A stretch of DNA of 18,841 nucleotides, taken from an uncultured Alphaproteobacteria bacterium. Its GTDB lineage: Bacteria > Pseudomonadota > Alphaproteobacteria > Rhizobiales > Pleomorphomonadaceae. Positions 16,703 through 18,841 of the stretch are shown one piece after another. The notes beneath the pieces were generated by a model that was not told the origin of the DNA, did not search any database, and worked only from the letters and a program-made list of their open reading frames with translations. Positions within the stretch are counted from its first letter, which is position 1. Each line of letters begins with the position of its first letter. Location of the stretch: the NCBI GenBank assembly GCA_937900425.1, contig CALCDT010000245.1, forward strand, positions 1-18,841. The letters are read 5' to 3'. The translations under genes and the position numbers were made by a program.

Positions 16703-17550
16703 CCGGGATCCCCGTTCGCCGTGCCGGCATCATCGGCTGGCCGGTCACCCATTCGCGCTCGCCCCTGCTTCACGGCCACTGGCTGGCGACGCTCGCCATC
16801 GCCGGCGCCTACGAGCGCATTCCGGTGCCGCCGGAGGAGATCGCCGGCTTCCTCGCCGGCTTTGCGCAAAGCGGCTTCGTCGGCGGCAACGTGACCATTC
16901 CCCACAAGGAGGCGGCCTACACCGCGACCCGCGACACCGCCGACCCGGTCGCGTCCTTCCTCGGCGCCGCCAACACGCTCTGGCTCGAGGACGGCCGGCT
17001 GATGAGCGCCAACACCGACGTCGCCGGCTTCCTCGGCAATCTCGACGAGGCGACGCCGGGCTGGGACGCCGCCGGCGGCCCCGCGCTCGTCCTCGGTGCC
17101 GGCGGCGCGGCGCGGGCGATCGTCTACGGCCTCGACCGCCGCGGCTTCGGCCCGATCCACCTCGTCAACCGCACCAGAGCCCGCGCCGAGGCGATCGCGG
17201 CGCTGTTTCCCGCCTCCGCGCGGGTCGCCGAAGAGGCCGACGTCGCCCGCCTGCTCGGCGAGGCCCGCGTCCTCGCCAACACCACCTCGCTCGGCATGAA
17301 GGGCCAGCCGCCGCTCGAGTTCGACCTCGCGCCCGCCCGCGACGACCTCGTCGTCACCGACGCGGTCTACGTGCCGCTGCGCACGCCGCTGCTGGAGCGG
17401 GCCCGCGCCCGCGGCCTTCGCGCCGTCGACGGCCTCGGCATGCTGCTGCACCAGGCGGTGCCGAGCTTCGCGCGCTGGTTCGGCGTCACCCCAGCCGTGA
17501 CGCCGGCGCTGCGAAACCTCCTCCTCGCCGACCTCGGCGAAGCGCCGTGA
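16699..17550 (+). CDS. aroE: Shikimate dehydrogenase (NADP+)
   Basis: 283-residue enzyme reducing 3-dehydroshikimate to shikimate in aromatic amino acid synthesis. The substrate-binding IIGWPVTHSRSPLLH (11-25) carries Ser19 and Ser21. GGNVTIPHKEAAY carries the catalytic Lys70, and ANTDVAGF carries the catalytic Asp107. The NADP fold is VLGAGGAARAIVYGL (131-145), with the NRTRARAE patch (157-164) for the phosphate. The C-terminal GLGMLLHQAVPSFARWFG is a family signature. ATG 16699 overlaps the maf TGA by four bases (ATGA), and the stop overlaps the coaE GTG by four, so all three are likely translationally coupled. Confidence 0.96.
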   Translation: MTGIPVRRAGIIGWPVTHSRSPLLHGHWLATLAIAGAYERIPVPPEEIAGFLAGFAQSGFVGGNVTIPHKEAAYTATRDTADPVASFLGAANTLWLEDGRLMSANTDVAGFLGNLDEATPGWDAAGGPALVLGAGGAARAIVYGLDRRGFGPIHLVNRTRARAEAIAALFPASARVAEEADVARLLGEARVLANTTSLGMKGQPPLEFDLAPARDDLVVTDAVYVPLRTPLLERARARGLRAVDGLGMLLHQAVPSFARWFGVTPAVTPALRNLLLADLGEAP

Positions 17551-18188
17551 TCGTCCTCGGCCTCACCGGCTCGATCGGCATGGGCAAGTCGACGACGGCG
17601 AAGCTCTTCGCCGAGGCCGGCGTTCCGGTCCACGACGCCGACGCGGTGGTCCACCGGCTCTACGCCGGACCGCTGGTTCCCGCGATCGAAGCCCGCTTCC
17701 CCGGAACCACCTCCGGCGGCGCCGTCGACCGCGCCGCCCTCGGCGCCGCCGTGCTCGGCGACGAAGCGGCGCTGCGGGATCTGGAGGCCATCGTCCACCC
17801 CATGGTGCGGGCCGAGGAGGCGGACTTCCTCGACGCCGCCCGCACCGCCGGCGAGCCGGTCGTCCTGCTCGACATCCCGCTGCTCTACGAAACGGGACGC
17901 GAGGGCGCCGTCGACGCCGTCGTCGTCGTCAGCGCGCCCGCCGAGATCCAGCGCGGCCGGGTTCTCGCCCGACCCGGCATGACGGACGAAAAATTCGCCG
18001 CGATCCTCGCCCGGCAATTGCCCGACGAGGAAAAGCGCCGGCGGGCCGATTTCGTCGTCGAGAGCGGCGAGGGACTGGAGCGCGCCCGCGCCGACGTCGC
18101 CGCGATCCTTTCGGCGGTGGCGGCCGGCGAGCTGGGGAAAGCGGGGACCGGCACGGCCGGCGGCGTTGTCGGCCCGGCGGGCGGTTGA
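17547..18188 (+). CDS. coaE: Dephospho-CoA kinase
   Basis: 213-residue kinase for the last step of coenzyme A synthesis. The P-loop is LGLTGSIGMGKSTTAKLF (4-21), followed by VPVHDADAVVHRLY (27-40), the AIVHPMVRAEE lid-region block and VVLLDIPLLYETGRE (104-118), all typical of CoaE. The start is GTG 17547, which overlaps the aroE TGA as GTGA; no ATG suits the family N-terminus. The last 20 or so residues (GELGKAGTGTAGGVVGPAGG) are glycine-rich and probably disordered, making it slightly long. A 60-bp gap follows to dnaQ. Confidence 0.95.
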   Translation: MIVLGLTGSIGMGKSTTAKLFAEAGVPVHDADAVVHRLYAGPLVPAIEARFPGTTSGGAVDRAALGAAVLGDEAALRDLEAIVHPMVRAEEADFLDAARTAGEPVVLLDIPLLYETGREGAVDAVVVVSAPAEIQRGRVLARPGMTDEKFAAILARQLPDEEKRRRADFVVESGEGLERARADVAAILSAVAAGELGKAGTGTAGGVVGPAGG

Positions 18189-18248
18189 TACCAAGGGCTG
18201 CAACCCTCCGGGCCCCGGAGCGGAACGCCTCATTCGACCGGAACCGCC

Positions 18249-18841
18249 ATGGAACGGGAAATCGTCCTCGACACCGAAACCACCGGTCTCGACCCGAAGA
18301 CCGGAGACCGGCTGGTCGAGATCGGCGGCGTCGAACTCGTCAACCGCTTCCCGACCGGGCGCACCTACCACGTCTACATCAATCCCGAGCGTTCGATGCC
18401 GGTCGAAGCCTACAACGTCCACGGCCTGTCGGAGGAGTTCCTCGCCGACAAGCCGCGCTTCGACGACGTCGCCGACGGTTTCGTCGCCTTCATCGAGGGC
18501 GCCCGTCTCGTCATCCACAACGCCCAGTTCGACATGGGCTTCATCAACATGGAGCTGAAGCGGTCGGGCCGCCCGACCGTCGAGCCCGACCGGGTGCTCG
18601 ACACCCTCGCGCTCGCCCGCCGCAAGCATCCGGGCTCGCCGGTCAGCCTCGACGCGCTCTGCGCCCGCTACGGCATCGACAATTCGCGCCGCACCCGCCA
18701 CGGCGCCCTGCTCGACAGCGAGCTGCTCGCCGAGGTCTACATCGAGCTGCTCGGCGGCCGTCAGGCCGACCTCGGCCTCGCTTCGGCGGCGACGGTCGCC
18801 GCCCGGGCCCGCGCCGCCGGCGGCGACGTCGCCCGGCCGCG
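18249..18841 (+). CDS. dnaQ: DNA polymerase III epsilon subunit (proofreading exonuclease), 3' end outside window
   Basis: 197 complete codons of the 3'-5' proofreading exonuclease of the replicative polymerase. The start MEREIVLDTETTGLDP gives Exo I with Asp8 and Glu10. HNAQFDMGFINMEL is Exo II, and RHGALLDSELLAEVYIELLGG is Exo III of the DEDDh type with its histidine and aspartate. LVEIGGVELVNRFPTGRTYHVYINPERSMP is also typical. ATG 18249 has GGAA 5 nt upstream. The visible part covers the whole exonuclease domain; the C-terminal segment that binds the alpha subunit is cut by the window edge. dnaQ after coaE is the standard alphaproteobacterial origin-side order. Confidence 0.95.
   Translation, partial: MEREIVLDTETTGLDPKTGDRLVEIGGVELVNRFPTGRTYHVYINPERSMPVEAYNVHGLSEEFLADKPRFDDVADGFVAFIEGARLVIHNAQFDMGFINMELKRSGRPTVEPDRVLDTLALARRKHPGSPVSLDALCARYGIDNSRRTRHGALLDSELLAEVYIELLGGRQADLGLASAATVAARARAAGGDVARP

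Overview
The window is a GC-rich (roughly 70% by eye) stretch of an alphaproteobacterial chromosome covering the replication-origin and centromere neighbourhood. Order and strands are leuS(partial)-lptE-holA on +; parB, parA, rsmG, mnmG, mnmE on -; a YyaL/DUF255 gene on +; rho, hemJ, hemE on -; an origin-like gap; then ppsR (DUF299), maf, aroE, coaE, dnaQ(partial) on +. The block hemE / origin / DUF299-maf-aroE-coaE-dnaQ is the arrangement known from Caulobacter and its relatives. hemJ beside hemE and rho, with no hemH, suggests Hyphomicrobiales (Rhizobiales). The genus cannot be told from the window.

Region by region. 1-2907: a tight operon for the C-terminal half of leucyl-tRNA synthetase, the LPS-assembly lipoprotein LptE and the DNA polymerase III delta subunit. 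2908-3133: a convergent gap with hairpins and a bidirectional terminator. 3134-7713 (-): mnmG-rsmG-parA-parB, with a 4-nt stop/start overlap between mnmG and rsmG. 7714-7981: a gap holding two parS centromere sites, three TCCAC motifs spaced exactly 11 bp, a 14-bp palindrome, four GANTC (CcrM) sites and a good sigma70-type mnmG promoter. 7982-9304 (-): mnmE. 9433-11451 (+): a thioredoxin-domain gene of unknown role lying between rho and mnmE, closed by a strong hairpin terminator. 11554-14663 (-): rho with a long leader, hemJ and hemE. 14664-15194: putative oriC, with an AT-rich element and six DnaA-box-like 9-mers. 15195-18841 (+): ppsR, then maf-aroE-coaE with 4-nt overlaps, then dnaQ.

How it fits together. 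ParA, ParB and the parS sites, about 7 kb from the origin, form the chromosome segregation module. MnmE and MnmG together modify wobble uridine of certain tRNAs, and RsmG methylates 16S rRNA. HolA and DnaQ are replisome subunits. HemE and HemJ act late in haem synthesis. AroE, CoaE and PpsR serve shikimate, CoA and PEP metabolism.

Every protein-coding gene belongs to a known family, and I see no defence island, phage, insertion sequence, CRISPR array or tRNA gene. The points worth a second look are non-coding: the architecture of the parS gap and the oriC gap, the recurrence of GANTC sites in gaps, and the 3' region of holA.
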